Source: Glycine soja (lineage: Eukaryota > Streptophyta > Magnoliopsida > Fabales > Fabaceae). From it: 64,000 nucleotides of DNA. Positions 47,842-61,368 of this stretch are shown in pieces (the first letter of the stretch is position 1; every line of letters begins with the position of its first letter). Both the position numbers and the translations under genes were made by a program. The stretch covers positions 38,914,608 to 38,978,607 of the forward strand of contig NC_041018.1 of the NCBI RefSeq assembly GCF_004193775.1, written 5' to 3'. The notes under the pieces were generated by a model, which saw nothing but the letters and a program-made list of their open reading frames with translations, did not search any database and was not told the DNA's origin.

Positions 47842-50800
47842 CATGATCTTGTACATTGTTATTTTTATTATTATTAATTAACAGCTGCTACTAGCCATTT
47901 GTCACAAGGGGAGGGGGTAATTGATTATTATAGACAATAAAATTAGTTAGATATATATGATATATATAACTAGCTATGTGTAGCTATATTAGTTTATGCT
48001 TAATTAGTCTTTCACATAACAGCTAGATTTTTTTTTACGGTCATAATAGCTAGTGTTGAATGTTGATCATGATCTGCTAGCTGGTAGCAGTGTAGTTTCT
48101 TCCAACTATTGTTTTGTGTATTAATTTGGCTATCATTTAAATATCTTTCGTGTTCTAACGGATATGTGATATGATTTATGATTTATCATGTGCATGTACT
48201 TAGAAGACCAGTCAAACTCTATGCAATCGCGGTAAAGGGCACTAATTAAGTATGGTGCCATATAGACTGCGGTCAGCACTGAATAATGTGGTTGTGTGTA
48301 CATGTATGTCTCTTAGAAAAAAAGAAGATAGCTTTTACCATTTTTTTTCATTACATTATGCATCTCAGTTCACATTTCTCTCTCTACTTTATTATTTCCC
48401 TTATATTTTTAAATGGAGTCACTCCTACATGCCTAAAATATATATACATGAAATATATCTGTTATTTATGGTGAGCGAGTTGTCTTGTAGATGGAACTGA
48501 GCATTGATCGCATAAACATGTTTAAATAGGGTGCATTTTGTTTACTCCCTATATAAGAAAGGTACTCTAGTTAGCTATAGGGCCTCTTATATAGTTTCAT
48601 AACTATACAAAAATATTGATTTGTAAATTACGTGACTCTGCTAACATCCTTTTGAAGTATGATTTCAGAATTGATACACTATACCTTTTTTTTAGATATG
48701 ATAGACTATAGCTGTTCCATCTTCTTTTGGTGTATAAAAAAATAACATTAATTACTAGCTAGATTTAGATTGTAATTAATTAACTTTGTGGGAAGATGTT
48801 GAATCTTAGTAAGAGATTTCAAGTTGGAGTTCCTGAATGCAAATGCATGTGTTAAAAAAAATTAGAGAAATTTGCTATCTACTCTACTCAACTTGACTCA
48901 GATCAAACGGAGGACAATATAAATTCCATTCCGTTTTTAGACAAAACTTTTCAATATTAATATAGATGAGTACTGTTGTGTATCCTAAGCTAAGTGAATC
49001 TATCATCACTAGTCAGGATCACAGTAATACTTAAAATAAATGTAAGTTAATTCCTCTTCAACAGTAATCTAACGTGCATACATCATATATCATATATATA
49101 ATATGAAACTGAAACATTGATTATTGGAAAGCCAGACTTTAAATTTGATTTAAAATTTTCCTTTGTTTCGCTTCATGTGTTACTTTTTTTTCTTTTTTCT
49201 TTTTTTTCATGTCACTCTAGCTAGGTCGATAAGACTGATAGGCCCTATATATTAATTAGTTGAAACTTTTAGAAACGGGTTTTGTCAAAACAGCGAAAAG
49301 TCATGGTCCAGAGTTCTTTCTTATTCGAAGAAAGCATTTAATAACGTCATCCTGTGTAATAGGATCGGTGGAAGTACATGAATAAAGCATCAATTTGTTT
49401 ATGAAGTTTTGTCTTTTCTCCTAGATAATTCTTAAAATAATGAAATGACATAAATGGTTCTTTTTTTTTTACAGAAACATAAATGCTTCTTAAGATACTA
49501 AAAATTTGTCAATTTAGTCTCTATGTTGTGAGACTGATTAATATGAAACAAATTCAATACTTGAAAGATTATATAGCATGATTTTTTTTTAATGTTGTGA
49601 CACTAATATGAAAAAAAAAAATCTAATACTTTAAAGATTATATAGCATGATTTCTTTTTTTGACATCATATATAGCTTGATTTATACTACTTTAAGAATT
49701 ACTTATATAATTGTATTACTTTAAGAACTAGTAGAGAGAAGTTAATATTTTAGTGACCAAATTAATGCTTTATTCTTATTTTTTCTTTATTTTTTTATTA
49801 CATCACTTATTATGTCTAATTCATCCGAAAATGGATTTATCCCTAAAAATCAATCTTAAGATCTAGCATTAATTAAAGTCTAATTTAGATATCAAATCAC
49901 ATTTCCTTTATTAAATACTATATCATTTCTCAACAACCATAAATTAAGACCAAACAATCCATGCTAAATTAAGAAACAAAATTTCCTCCATTTATTTCCT
50001 ACCGTCTGCTGACCGCCAAATTGGAAAAAAAAACAACAACAAAGTATCCCTAAAGATAAAGGCAACACAAAAAAGAAACCAATTCACGCAAAACCCTTAA
50101 CCCAATTCGTCTAATATGATTTTCAAAGAATTAAAAACATAAGAAAATAAATATGATGCTGCCAATCATGAGATTGTTTTTTCCCCATTAGAATTAGAAT
50201 AGTCGACGATACCCTGTTGGATTATCTTTTAATTATAGTTATTCAATAATAATAATTTTCGTCTTTGCAGATAAAAAAGAAAAATAATAATTGATAATAC
50301 TTTGTAAAGATAAATGAACATTCCATTATTATTATTTATATACATATATGTTTAATATAATCTTATTTATTAAAAAGTAATGGAAAATTATATTAAACAT
50401 AAATTTTCTTACTGAAAAATAATATAATTATTGCCCAAATAACATCTCCTTTTCAAATGGCATTGTCTAAACACTTGCAACGGGAACATTTACCGTAGTT
50501 ACAAAAAAAATAAATAAAAAAAATACAACAGCAACATTGGCCATCATTTCTAGAAACACACGTTATAAGTACTCCAAATAAGGTAAATGCCTCACGTATT
50601 TTATTTTTATGTTTTTGTTTCCACCCAGAAAAAAAAGGAAATATCAACTATATACGTATATTATGATTCGATTTTGTGGCTCATATTAATCCGGTAATCC
50701 CACTAGATCCAAATTTACATGCCTATAGTAATTATACAGAACGTTAACAATAAAGAGTCAGATTTGGTCCAAACATAAAACAACTAAAATTTACGTTTTA

Positions 50801-53479
50801 GGTCATCAGAAAAAAAAAGTTATTTTTTATTAATATTTATAAAATAAAGAAAATCTCATACATTAATAAAAAAAATCACATGTTTTAATATAAAAAATTC
50901 AACATATTTAAAGTAAAAAAATTTCTTTTAGGCCTTATTTATTATTGAGTCAGACCTATAAAGACCAAAAACTTTTGACTTAATGCATGTTTGGTTGTGA
51001 TTAATTTAGAAAAATAATTACTTGTTTCTAAAAACATATTTTAAAAAATTAACAAATTGATAAATATAAGTTGAATCAAACATTTCATGCATCTATACTA
51101 TGAAACCGGAGAGGTTAGAGATTCAAATTCAAAATTTAGTAGATAATTAATTCATATATAATGTTCAGTAATATTTACTATTTGGGGAAATTCCGAGCCA
51201 GTACCTTCAAATCAAAGCAATATATATAATTATATCATATGTACCAATTTAAATATCAATATTTGGAGAAAAAGCATAGAAAAGTTACCCCCTCCCCCGG
51301 GGCATGATATATGTACATTTATCTTCCAACATTTGGTTTCCATCAATATCACAAATTAACGAAAGACAGCTTTGCATGGCTTAAAGTATTGTTGTTAATT
51401 GCCACACCTTTAACCTTTAACATTATTGTCAAAACTAACAGCAATTATGAAAATTTTCATGAATTAAATATTACATTCAAATATCATTTTGAATTTCTAC
51501 CATGGGGTTGTCAGTAGTTCTGGTCAAATGTAGTTGGCATGCATCCTAACGACAAGTTTGATTAAATCTCAGTTCCACCCAATATATGTCATGCTATGTT
51601 ATTTGCTTAAATTATTTAGACATTAATGGACCAAAGTCCTCTTACGGTCTTCAATGCTAGAATTTTTATTTAGAATAGAATGCAATGTGTTACGGCATGT
51701 ATGTAAGCTGATAATTTATTATTACATATTTTACGATATTATTTTTGTCATGTCATGATCAAAGAAATCGTCATAAATTAGTTTCACTTTTAAAAAAAAA
51801 ATGGAATAGAAGTTTGTTTAAATCATCATCACATCTACATGCAAAAAAGAAGGGACATATATGAATATAAATACTACATATACATACCTAGCGAATACCT
51901 CTCAAATTTCTGACGATTTTCACACGATACCTGGTTTTCAACTTCAAGATTAAGTGCGAAAAACAAAGAAAAGATCAAACGGAGATAGATTATTTAGGTT
52001 TACATTATCACATCCATGCAAGTTTCCAAACCTACAAATGTGTAGTATATAGACCTCCTCCCTTTTTCGACTTGCTTGTTCAAGAGATCAACTTAGTACT
52101 TGTTATTATAAGATAATATGTTGACAGTGTATATGTAATTGATTGTAGTTGTAATATTTTAGATGAATTTTAGTTGACTATGTAGATATTCTGGTAAGCC
52201 ATGGTCATTATTTGTTAGGGTTGGTTGACACTTGAAATAATTTGACTCTGGATATATATATAAAATCATTTTTTTTCTACAGTTTCAAACTTTGGCCACT
52301 ATAGCTGATTCCATTCTTGATGTATAATTGAACCAAATATGTGTATAATTATGATATATTAATTAACAAATAAAATTAGGTTGGCCTTAATACTTTAGCT
52401 TGCAACATATCTTATGATTTTATCACTTGTCAAATATTAAATCAAGAAAATAAGTGTATGTATCTGAACCATTTGCAGCGACTATTAATGAAAGAAGGCA
52501 TGGATTTCTTTAACTCCATCATGAGTCATGATTCATAAGAAAAACTCAAAAGAATAGGGGTTTTCTTCTTATTAACACGCGTGCACATGCAAATTCACTA
52601 TAGCCATCAGTAATTTAATGTGAATGGTTAATTAGTTTAAAGACTAGATAAACCATGTTACTTACGTACATATGGCGGCTCAACAAATTGAAAGCCGCCA
52701 GATAGGGCAAAACAAAAACTTCTAAGGCTAATCCATGAATAATAATAAATTAATATTAAGAAAAAAGTTAGCTAAAGTATTTAAGTTTAAGTGTGAATAG
52801 TTTTGCTCTGTAAAGTGAAAGGGAATATCCCGAAGCCAGAACAAACGGGAGAGAACAATCCTACTACATAAAACCAAAGACATAAAAACTTGACTTGTGA
52901 GTTAGCGCATGAAATTATATAATGATAATTAAGCCGCGAAATAGTAATAAATTAGTTTGGTCAGTGATTGAAGCCCTGACAAGTGACAACAGCCAAACGA
53001 CAGCTTCTCTCATGGTCCTTTATTTTATTAGAAAAAATATTTTTTTAATCCATGTGCTTTCAATCGTGATCAAGATGTCTATATTTTCATATCAATGAAT
53101 TTGATTTTCAAAATTTAAAAAACATACAATTTAATTCATCTTCTATAAAATTCATCATGTTTTCTTAAAGTTTGAAAAGACTAATTTCATTGTTTTTAAA
53201 AGTTTAAAGGACATATTTATCGACATAAAAATATAAGAACTTGAAAAGTATAAGACTAAAAATACATTTTTTTTTCTATTATTTATTGGTTTGATTGAGG
53301 GGTTTTACATGCAGTTATTAGTAGTGTGTGAGAAATGATTTAATTATCTTTATCATTTTCTTATTTGAGATTTGATACGCTCATTTATGTAAATTTGAAT
53401 CCGACTCGATAATATATAAAGGAAACATTTCTGGTGTCGTTTTTAATTCATTTGTCTACATAATATATATTATATAAGC
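47842..53479. other. Intergenic DNA, no gene recognised
   Basis: A/T-rich, with only short frames lacking motifs. A pair of inverted GCC-box motifs lies at 52674-52699. Confidence 0.55.
52674..52699. promoter_or_regulatory. Inverted pair of GCC-boxes
   Basis: GGCGGCT at 52674-52680 and its exact inverse AGCCGCC at 52693-52699, 12 bases apart. AGCCGCC is the canonical ERF/DREB-family GCC-box. In DNA this AT-rich the pair stands out, but no gene start is visible near it. Confidence 0.4.
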
Positions 53480-53612
53480 TGATGTCAAGGCTACAAGTTA
53501 GGCTAGAGTTTAAGAGAGTCTTTGACCAATTTACAATTCAATATTACCTAACGTAATATGGAAGATATTTACCAAGTATAAAAGGTTTTCATTAATTACA
53601 TATATTCTATCA
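53480..53612 (-). repeat. 3' LTR of the copia element
   Basis: 133 bases, TGATGTCA...CTATCA on the plus strand (TGATAG...ACATCA in element orientation). It differs from 57910-58042 at about 12 positions, nearly all transitions, giving roughly 91% identity. It is followed on the inside by a purine-rich GCGGGAGTG (minus strand) that can serve as the polypurine tract. Confidence 0.85.
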
Positions 53613-53658
53613 CACTCCCGCAAATAAAACAGGAGGTTCTTGTATGCTAAAATTGTCC

Positions 53659-55334
53659 CTAAAATCTTGAAATAACACTAAAGGAAGTCCTTTTGTGAAA
53701 AAATCTGCAATTTGATAGCGCGAGGGGACATATATAGGACACATACTTGCCCACGAACAACTTTCTCGCTAACAAAGTGAATATCCATCTTGATGTGTGT
53801 AGTGCGTTGATGTTGAACTGCATTTCTAGAAAGGTATATTGCACTAACATTATCACAGTAAACCAGTGTAGCCTTATGGATAGGACAATGTAACTCGAGA
53901 AAAAGATTGTGTAACCAAGATGACTTAGAAACCACATTAACAGCGCCTCGGTATTCTGCTTCAGCACTAGAGCGAGAAAATGTGGCTTGACATTTGGAAG
54001 ACCATGAGAGCAAATTATCTCCAAGAAACACACAATAACCGGAAGTGGATCTCCCAGTGTCTGCACATCCACCCCATTCTGCATATGTATAAGAAATCCA
54101 AGAGTTTATTGAAGAAGGATAAAGATGCAGGACATGATGTAGTGCACCCTGAATGTAGCGCAGGATGCGCCTTAGAGCTTACATATGTTCATCCATCAGA
54201 TTTTGCATAAATAAACAGATCTGTTGTACCACATAAGTGATATTAGGTCTTGTGAAAGTGAGATATTGTAAAGCTCCTACAAGGTTGTAGTAGTGAGACG
54301 GATCCTCATACGGAGTGCTAGACGTAACACAAAGTTTTGGTTTAGTATCAACCAGAGTAGGACAAGGCTTAAAGGAGAACATGCCAGTACGTTCAATAAT
54401 TTCTTCTGTGCACTTTTTCTGAGATAAAAATAGCCCCCCTACATAACGAGTAACAGTTATACCCAAGAACACAGTGGACCCAATTCTTTCATAGCAAATT
54501 CTGAGTTGAGAAGAGTCATGATAGACTTGCAAAGAGTACTAGAAGAAGAAGCAGTTAAGATGATATCATTTACATATAGAAGAATGTAAGCCATAACAGT
54601 ATTGTTCCGGTAAATGAAAAGAGAGTTGTTGGACTTGCTTTAAGAAAACCCAATAAAAGAAACATAATTAGCAAATTGTTTATATCAGGCTTTAGGAGCT
54701 TGCTGGAGCCCATATAATGATTTTCGCAGAAGACAAACATGATTAGGACGATCCAGATCCTTGAAACCTAAGGGTTGATGCATATACATTGTTTCTTTTA
54801 ATTCATCGTGCAAAAATGCATTTTTAACATCCAGTTGATGAATGGGCCATGCCTTAGAAAGAGCAAGACTGAGCATCGTGCGAATGGTCACCGGTTTGAC
54901 TACCAGGGTAAAATTTTCTCCACAATCCATGCCAACATGTTGACCTACACCATCACCTACAAGACAGGCTTTATGCCTCTAAAAGAACCGTCAAATTTTT
55001 CTTTATGCATGAAAATCCACATAGATCGAATAACATTAACATCAGGTGGACAGGGCACCAAATCATACGTCTTATTTTTAATAAGACCATTATATTAATC
55101 ATCCATAGCCATTTACCAATTCAGGTCTTTGAGTGCAGACACGGGGTTATGAGGTAAAGGTGATTTTGTGACATGAGTTAGAAGGCCATGGTGGTATTTT
55201 TTATTTGGCACAAAAATACCATGTTGGCTTCTTGTAACAGGTTTGTTGTTTGAACTCAAAGTGGGCTGAAAAATGAAAGGGAGGGAAAAATGTTGTGTTT
55301 GGTCTGTGTTGGGGCCAAGAGATGAGTGGTCCAC
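53659..55334 (-). pseudogene. copia reverse transcriptase and RNase H, broken
   Basis: Pieces in element order: a pre-RT spacer (55334-55113); the RT N-terminus with QLDVKNAFLHDELKETMYM and SLYGLQQAPKA (54930-54685); the active-site strand reading LLYVNDIILT at about 54580-54551; a connection-domain piece with FLGITVTR (54532-54179); and RNase H with SRSSAEAEYRG and CDNVSAIYL (54031-53678). The normal YVDD motif is YVND here (codons at 54576-54565), removing a catalytic aspartate. Stops or frame changes separate every piece, so no functional polymerase can be made. Confidence 0.9.
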
Positions 55335-55572
55335 TGTGGAAAAAGAAGAAGCGGGGCTTAAGGTGATGACTAAGTTGGTTGTGGAGAAGTTTAAGTTGAT
55401 TGGGTCAGCTGAGGAGATGAGAGAGCTGATTGTGCCGACTGAGGTGATGGTTGACTTGTCTGGGCCGACACATTTGTTTGAGGAGTGGCTTGATTAAGAA
55501 AATGATGGACCATGTGAGGTGTAAGTCCATCATTTAGGATATCATAAGTGGAGGAAGTTAGAGTATGAAACT

Positions 55573-56994
55573 TTAAGAATGAGAATTGATTTTCATTAAA
55601 GAATACGTGATGACTAATGATGATTTTATTTCAGGATAAATCATAGCATTTGTAGCCTCAATGGTTTGCTTTGTTGGGTAACCTAGAAAGACACAAGGTG
55701 TAGAATGAGGTTGGAGCTTATTTATTGTAGTGAAAGGAAAAAAAGGATAATATAAGCAACCGAAAACTCGTAAGTGAGAGTATGATGGGTCTTTTTGGTA
55801 TAGAAATTTCAAAGGAGATTGATAGGCGAGAGTTTTACTTGATATTATGTTAAGGAGATATGTTGCCATTTGTAATGCATGGTGCCAGAATGAAGGAGGT
55901 AGCAAAGCATGAGCTGACAATGTGCGAATAATGTTTTTGATAGAACAGATTTTTCTTGCGGCTTTTCCATTTTGAGATGAAGTATAAGGGCATGAAAAAT
56001 GAAAAGAAATTTCATTAGCTTCATAAAGACTCAAAAAATGGCCACTGTCATATTCTCTACCATTGTTTCATTGGATATTTTTTAACTCATTTGAATTGAG
56101 TTTTGATATAGGCTCTAAAGGTAATAAAAGTGGAATAGACTTTAGATTTTTTGGAAATAGGAAAAGTCCATAAATTTTTTGAATAATCATCCAAATAGAA
56201 TACATAATTTTTGTGACCTACAAAACTCAAAATGGGAGATGTCCATAAATCACTATGCAAGATATCAAATGGCATATAAGTAGAGTTGTGAAAATCAACA
56301 AATGGCAATTTAACATGTTTACCAAGAGAACAAGAATGACAAATATGAGAGTTTCTAGTTTTATTATATTCAATCAAATTATTTCGCCTAAGGGAGTCTA
56401 AAATAGGATCTCCCAGGTGACCTAAACGGTCATGCCATAGAGAAGAAGACAAAGCTGCAAAAGTTGAAGTTGAGTTGGCTTGATTTGTGGTGGTGGTAAT
56501 GGGATAAAACTCACCCCCGACTATTACATCTCAATAGTGTCATCCTTGTCTGAAATTCCTTCAATAGAAACTTGGTTATCAGTAGTAAATTTGCGAACTC
56601 AAGTTAAGTTTTCAATCAAGTTGGGGGCATGAAAAGCATTTTTTAACACTAATGGAGGGTGTGGAGGTGATAAATTAGCACTATCAAAACCACGAATAGG
56701 AATAGATTGGCCATTTTCGACAATTATACCATTATTTTTGCTCAAATTAAAATAGGATGGGAGATTACCTTGCGAGGAAGTCATATGAGATGTTGCTCCA
56801 GTGTCCATATACCACGACAGGTTTGGTTGAGCAAGATTTAGAGTATGACAAGCTACTTCGATATTTGTCGGGTTGGGTGTGGTAGCATTAAATGTTTCCT
56901 GCTGTGGCCTGGATCCAAGGAGACTAGGTTGTTGTGGCCTTTGAGTTGCATTGGGCTTGGCCCAACTATATATGGGATATGGACATGGCAACAC
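55573..56994 (-). pseudogene. copia protease and integrase, broken
   Basis: The protease piece (56994-56599) keeps the catalytic triplet in YMDTGATSHM (DTG at 56805-56797). The integrase zinc-binding region (56452 onward) shows HDRLGHLG and CHSCSLGK, and the core has HSDLW and LDDYSK, the first two catalytic acidic positions. After a stop near 56060 (TGA where the family usually has Cys) the frame resumes with NGREYDSGHF and SCPYTSSQNGKAARK. The third catalytic residue, normally Glu in NGxAERK, is Ala here (codon at 55959-55957). Integration activity is therefore lost. Confidence 0.9.
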
Positions 56995-57845
56995 AATCCA
57001 AGGAGCACCTTGTTGCCACCACCACTGTTAAGGAGCCTGCCATTATTATTATTATTATTATGAGAGGAATTTTGGTGATTCATATCATCATCGGAATTTT
57101 GGGAATTTACAACAAGGGCAGTCGTAAAGGAAGATGAGCCAAATTCACGAGCGCCCTCTTGAATAATTGTTGACTCTTCGAGTTCCAATCTAGACTTGGC
57201 AGTTTCAAATGGCAACCAGGGATCATGTTGTTGAATGTATGTTACAAAACCGGCATAGGCATTGGTTAGCACTACAATCATGTTCAAGCCTAAACAAGTA
57301 TTGGAGACTAGAGCATCAACATTCGCCAATTGATCGGCTAAAAGCTTGAGGCAATTGCAATAGGCTTTGACTGTAGGAAAATCCTCCAAATTTGTGTTTG
57401 AGAATTGATTTTTGAGGTGGACAGCCCTCGAGTGTTTGTTGTCTTGGAAAATAGCAGCAATTCTTTTCCAACACTGCTCGCTTGAGTCATCTATCACTAG
57501 TATTGAATTGAGAATGTCTTGTGATACGGTGGCATACATTCATTGTAGCACGGTTGCATCAAGTCGATGCCAAAGATTGGGATTGACTGCTTTTGCATCA
57601 TTTTTCGCTTTCTTAGTCTTCTTATCCGTAGGAGGGACGATGTGATCAAACACGTTATGAACTCGTGCTTGAACTTTGAAAAGGGATGCCCAAGAAATAT
57701 ATTGGCTTGAATCATTGTCTAACATGACTAGTACGAGGGATTTCACGTTGGGGATTGCTAAAGTTGGGTGAAACTTGGGTTGGACAGCCATTGAGGGTGA
57801 CGAAAAGGGAAGAGGGGAACAGAAGAAAGTAAAAAGAGGTGGCAA
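56853..57845 (-). pseudogene. copia gag, broken
   Basis: A capsid-like region (57845-56853) with features of the plant copia gag/UBN2 family: WxRLDATVLQ, then [28 protein letters not shown] and [16 protein letters not shown]. It is interrupted by TGA at 57542-57540, where the family usually has Trp. An Asn/Gly-rich tail follows, and the reading frame then shifts into protease near 56990. A CCHC zinc knuckle is not discernible. Confidence 0.88.
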
Positions 57846-57909
57846 GAATGGCAGCTAGGTGGAAGAGAAGAGAGGAAACCTAGTCTTGTAGAAATATGTT
57901 GATACAAGT

Positions 57910-58042
57910 TGATGTCAAAGCTACAAGTTAGGCTAGAGTTTAGGAGAGTCTTTGACTAATTTATAATTCAATATTGCCTAATGTAATATGAAAAATATTT
58001 ACCAAATATAAAGTATTTTCATTAATTACATATATTCTATCA
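57910..58042 (-). repeat. 5' LTR of the copia element
   Basis: 133 bases matching 53480-53612. Just inside it (minus strand), ACTTGTATCAACAT resembles a worn initiator-Met-tRNA primer-binding site (family TGGTATCAGAGC), supporting the element's orientation. Confidence 0.85.
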
Positions 58043-61000
58043 ATATATGAGACAATACATGGTTAATTTGATTTATTAATGTAATATCAATTTTAACATT
58101 ATATATAGTTAATCGTTGAATAAAACAAACATAAAATTAAGTTAGATATATTTTAAAATAAATAGTATAATTAATAAAATATACTTTTTTAAAATAATAC
58201 TACATAAGATATTGATCGGGTTATGACCACCCATAACATAATTTGAAACGCTTTCTTGATTATATTGACTCTAATTCTAAAAATTCAAATACATCAAGAT
58301 CAGTCTTGAGTAGGGATGGGTTAATGGAATAGTACAAGTTATGTACGTCCCTAACAATTATTTATATTTTTTTTTATGAACGAAAGGTATATATTTTTAA
58401 GCTGCAAGAGTCAATGACTAAAATAAAATTTATTTAAAGAGTTTATTTTTATCAATAAATATTCTTCTATACCAAATCAAATTTAAGGGAACAAATACAA
58501 ACTATGTTGGTAGCAATTATTTATATTAATACATAGTAAAAATATATTGATATTTGGCTTTTTATTCAATAATTTATTAATAGTGATGGATTATTTTGAT
58601 ATTATTGTTTAAAAATTAATATATTAATATAGATTTTAATATGTCTTTAATCCTTTAATATACTACTCTTTTTTGTTTCGATCCTCAAAAAATGTTCAAT
58701 ATAAGTTTTTTTTAATCCTTGTTATTTTATTTTAGTCATTATAATATATATATTATTTTTTTCCTTAGATAATTTAATTTTAATCCCTATTAAATATTTT
58801 TCAAAATGACTAATTCAAAATGAATAAAATATTATAGGGACTAAAACAAAAAATAAATATATTGGAAGAATTAATATTAAAACTAATAACAATGACAAAA
58901 AAAAAACATTTTGAAAAATGATTTTATAAGAATCAAAATGAAAAAAAAGTGTAACAAAGACCAAAAACATATTAAGCCAATTGATAGAATCTTTAAATTT
59001 GTGTAAAAAAAATTATATTATAAATATAATATACAATATGGAGACTGAGGTTTTTTTAATAATTAATAATTTTTAATTACACTCTCAATAAATTAATGTT
59101 CCATTAATCAAATTATTAATTAAAAATTTAATACTATAATGTGATGTCAGTGATTTAGCATTTAACCTTTTTATTATATATCATTATCAACTAAATTGAC
59201 AAGTGTAATAAACTAAGAGTATGATGATTTTAGAAAGAAAGAAAAACCAACAGAAGGACGTACTTAATTTAAACTAACATCATCATTAACTTCAAGGACA
59301 AAAATAACAAATAAGTTATTGGTTTAATTAATACGAGATTCGAACTTTCACTAAGATTTTTAATTTAAGTCTTTAAATGTAAAAAATATAATTGAAAGAA
59401 AAAACATCATTAAAAGTTATCAGTCAATCCGATTATTTGAGAAAAATTAATCATTAATAAAATTAAAAAAATATTTCACACCAATATCATATAATTAAAA
59501 AAAATAGGATCAAAATTATATTTTACTCAGCTTTTGTCATATTTAATCAAATCCGTACCTTTATTGAATTTGGGATGACTACGTATTTTTCGTCTGATTA
59601 TGACACTAAGTAGCTATAGCTGGATGTAAAATTCTTCAATTTTGGGCATGCCTTTAGACCTGACAAACTTGTTTCATTGGCCAATTCCATTTCTTAAATT
59701 GTTTTAGAATGACTGCAAGAAATTTCTGTGCCGTGTCGAAGAACAAGACACCGACCTTGCCCCACATATTTTAGTTTTTGACAAAAACCTTCGCCCACTC
59801 TTATTTATTTCCGTGTGAAACGTACCAATTCCAAATATTAAAATCAACAAATGCGATGTCTTACGACTGTGATTCATAATGACTAAAAATGTATAATATG
59901 AACATCTTAACTGATGAACATTTTTTAATATCGTCGATGGCGAAAGGTGAAGAATAGTAGAGATAGAAATATACAAGTAAGATTTTTTGTACCTATGTCA
60001 ACATTTAATTGTTTTTATACGTGCAGAATTCTAATTGGTAAGTCATTGGCATGAAATTGGATGCGTTTTGAGTTCAGAGAACCAAGGTGTAATACTGTAA
60101 CTTATTTTATTTGGCTGTTTAGCAAATTCAATTCAATCCGATTGGTAAGTTATATGAATGCTTTTGTTTTTGTTTTTATATTGTTTTAATTGAAATTTTT
60201 AAAATATTGAATTTATCATGATTTTTTGAAGGATTAATTTTTCATTATGTTAATAGGAAAATTTGTTTCGAGATTCTTTTAGTTTCAAATTGTGTTGGAC
60301 TCGAACTCTCGAAGGATATATTAAGGGGAAAAAAATTAAAATACACTTTCAGTTATTTATGTTTTTTATTATATTTGATTTTGTCTTTTATATTTTTAAA
60401 ATACGTTAAAATGATCTATCTAAAGCAATGAATATTATTTTTATTTTGGAACACAATTTTGATTTTTTTTTTTTACTAATTTGAGACGTAAAATTTGTCT
60501 CATAAGATTCACTAATACGAACGCTATAAAATAAACTCATGTTTAAACAAAATAAAAATATAAACAAGAAAAAATGATGTGAAAAGTAAATTCAGCAAAC
60601 AAATGAAAAAAGAATATGATATTAGGTTTTTTAATTTTTTTCTTACTTGTTGGATTTACTTTTCACACTGTCTTTTTTTATCATATTTTTAACTTCTTTT
60701 TGTTTGAATATTATTTGGGATTTTATAATTTTCATGTTAGTGGATCAAACGGACAAGTTTTACTTCAGGACTCGGTAAAAAAAAAATTAAAATTATGTCT
60801 AAAAATAAAAAAAACAATCATTATTTTAGAAGGATAATTTTAATTCACTTTAAAAACACAAAGGATTAAATTAGAAGTTTTAAAAGATAATAATAGAAAA
60901 ACATAAAAGACTAAAAATATATTTTAGTCAAAAAAGAATTAACTATTTTGTACATAAATCAACTAATGTAAAATTATTTTAACTTAATAAGTAGTCTTGA

Positions 61001-61207
61001 GTTCAAATTCTAAATAATTGTATTAAATAACTTTTCCCGTTTATAATAATTCTATCTAACGAAGAAGATTATCTCGGATACTTGTTATTGTTCATTTAAA
61101 AAAAAGGTTAGAATTTAGTGAGAAACTTTATTTGTATCATATTTTTCTCTTTACACCTCCTTGTTCTTTTTTTTTTTCTCTTCCCACTTACCATTTTTGC
61201 CCCAATT
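58043..61207. other. Intergenic DNA, no gene recognised
   Basis: A/T-rich. It contains MITE-like foldbacks (58634-58978 and a weaker one about 60330-60905). Short frames at 59704-59976 (minus) and 60616-60837 (plus) lack motifs. Confidence 0.55.
58634..58978. mobile_element. Degenerate MITE-like foldback
   Basis: TTTTAATATGTCTTTAATCC at the left is imperfectly inverted as GACCAAAAACATATTAAGCC at the right, with a non-coding A/T-rich interior. This is an old miniature element by shape; no target duplication was fixed. Confidence 0.5.
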
Positions 61208-61284
61208 TGGGCTATAGCCTTGAAGGTGGGCCTTGTAACAAATGAACTGGGTCAGGCCCAAACCTGTGTGAACGAAAAACCCTA
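61208..61284 (+). promoter_or_regulatory. Site II and telo-box promoter of the plastid-protein gene
   Basis: Three TGGGC(C/T) site II elements (TGGGCT 61208-61213, TGGGCC 61227-61232, and the inverse GGCCCA 61255-61260) are followed by a telo-box AAACCCTA at 61277-61284, 85-160 bases before the start codon. In plants this pairing marks growth-linked housekeeping genes such as those for ribosomal, mitochondrial and plastid proteins. Confidence 0.65.
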
Positions 61285-61368
61285 GATTGAAAAACACGAG
61301 AGGTTGATGCAATACTGCAAAGCACTGCACTGAATTGGATTGGGTTTGCAGCAGAAGCAGCGAAGGAT

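Larger units (their letters stand above)
53480..58042 (-). mobile_element. Degenerate Ty1/copia LTR retrotransposon
   Basis: A 4563-bp element on the minus strand with 133-bp LTRs, which is short for plant copia elements. Order in element orientation: 5' LTR (58042-57910), a weak primer-binding site, gag, protease, integrase, reverse transcriptase, RNase H, polypurine tract, 3' LTR. Integrase before reverse transcriptase defines the copia class. The coding region is broken by several stops and frame changes, and active-site residues have been lost in both integrase and reverse transcriptase. LTR divergence of about 9% suggests insertion some millions of years ago under usual plant rates (inference). 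A clean 5-bp target duplication is not evident because the flanks are A/T-rich. Confidence 0.93.

Noticed and set aside
48080..48094. GTAGCAGTG as a possible right end for the CACTA-like terminus at 35368
   Set aside because: No T-rich or GACGG subterminal context precedes it, and it lies beyond the MYB gene. A chance match.
54808..55497. Plus-strand open frames in the copia region (54808-55098 and 55273-55497)
   Set aside because: They are antisense to the reverse-transcriptase region of the element and show no domain of their own.
53470..58050. A 5-bp target duplication for the copia element
   Set aside because: The flanks are TA-rich, and no unambiguous identical pentamer abuts the TG and CA ends.
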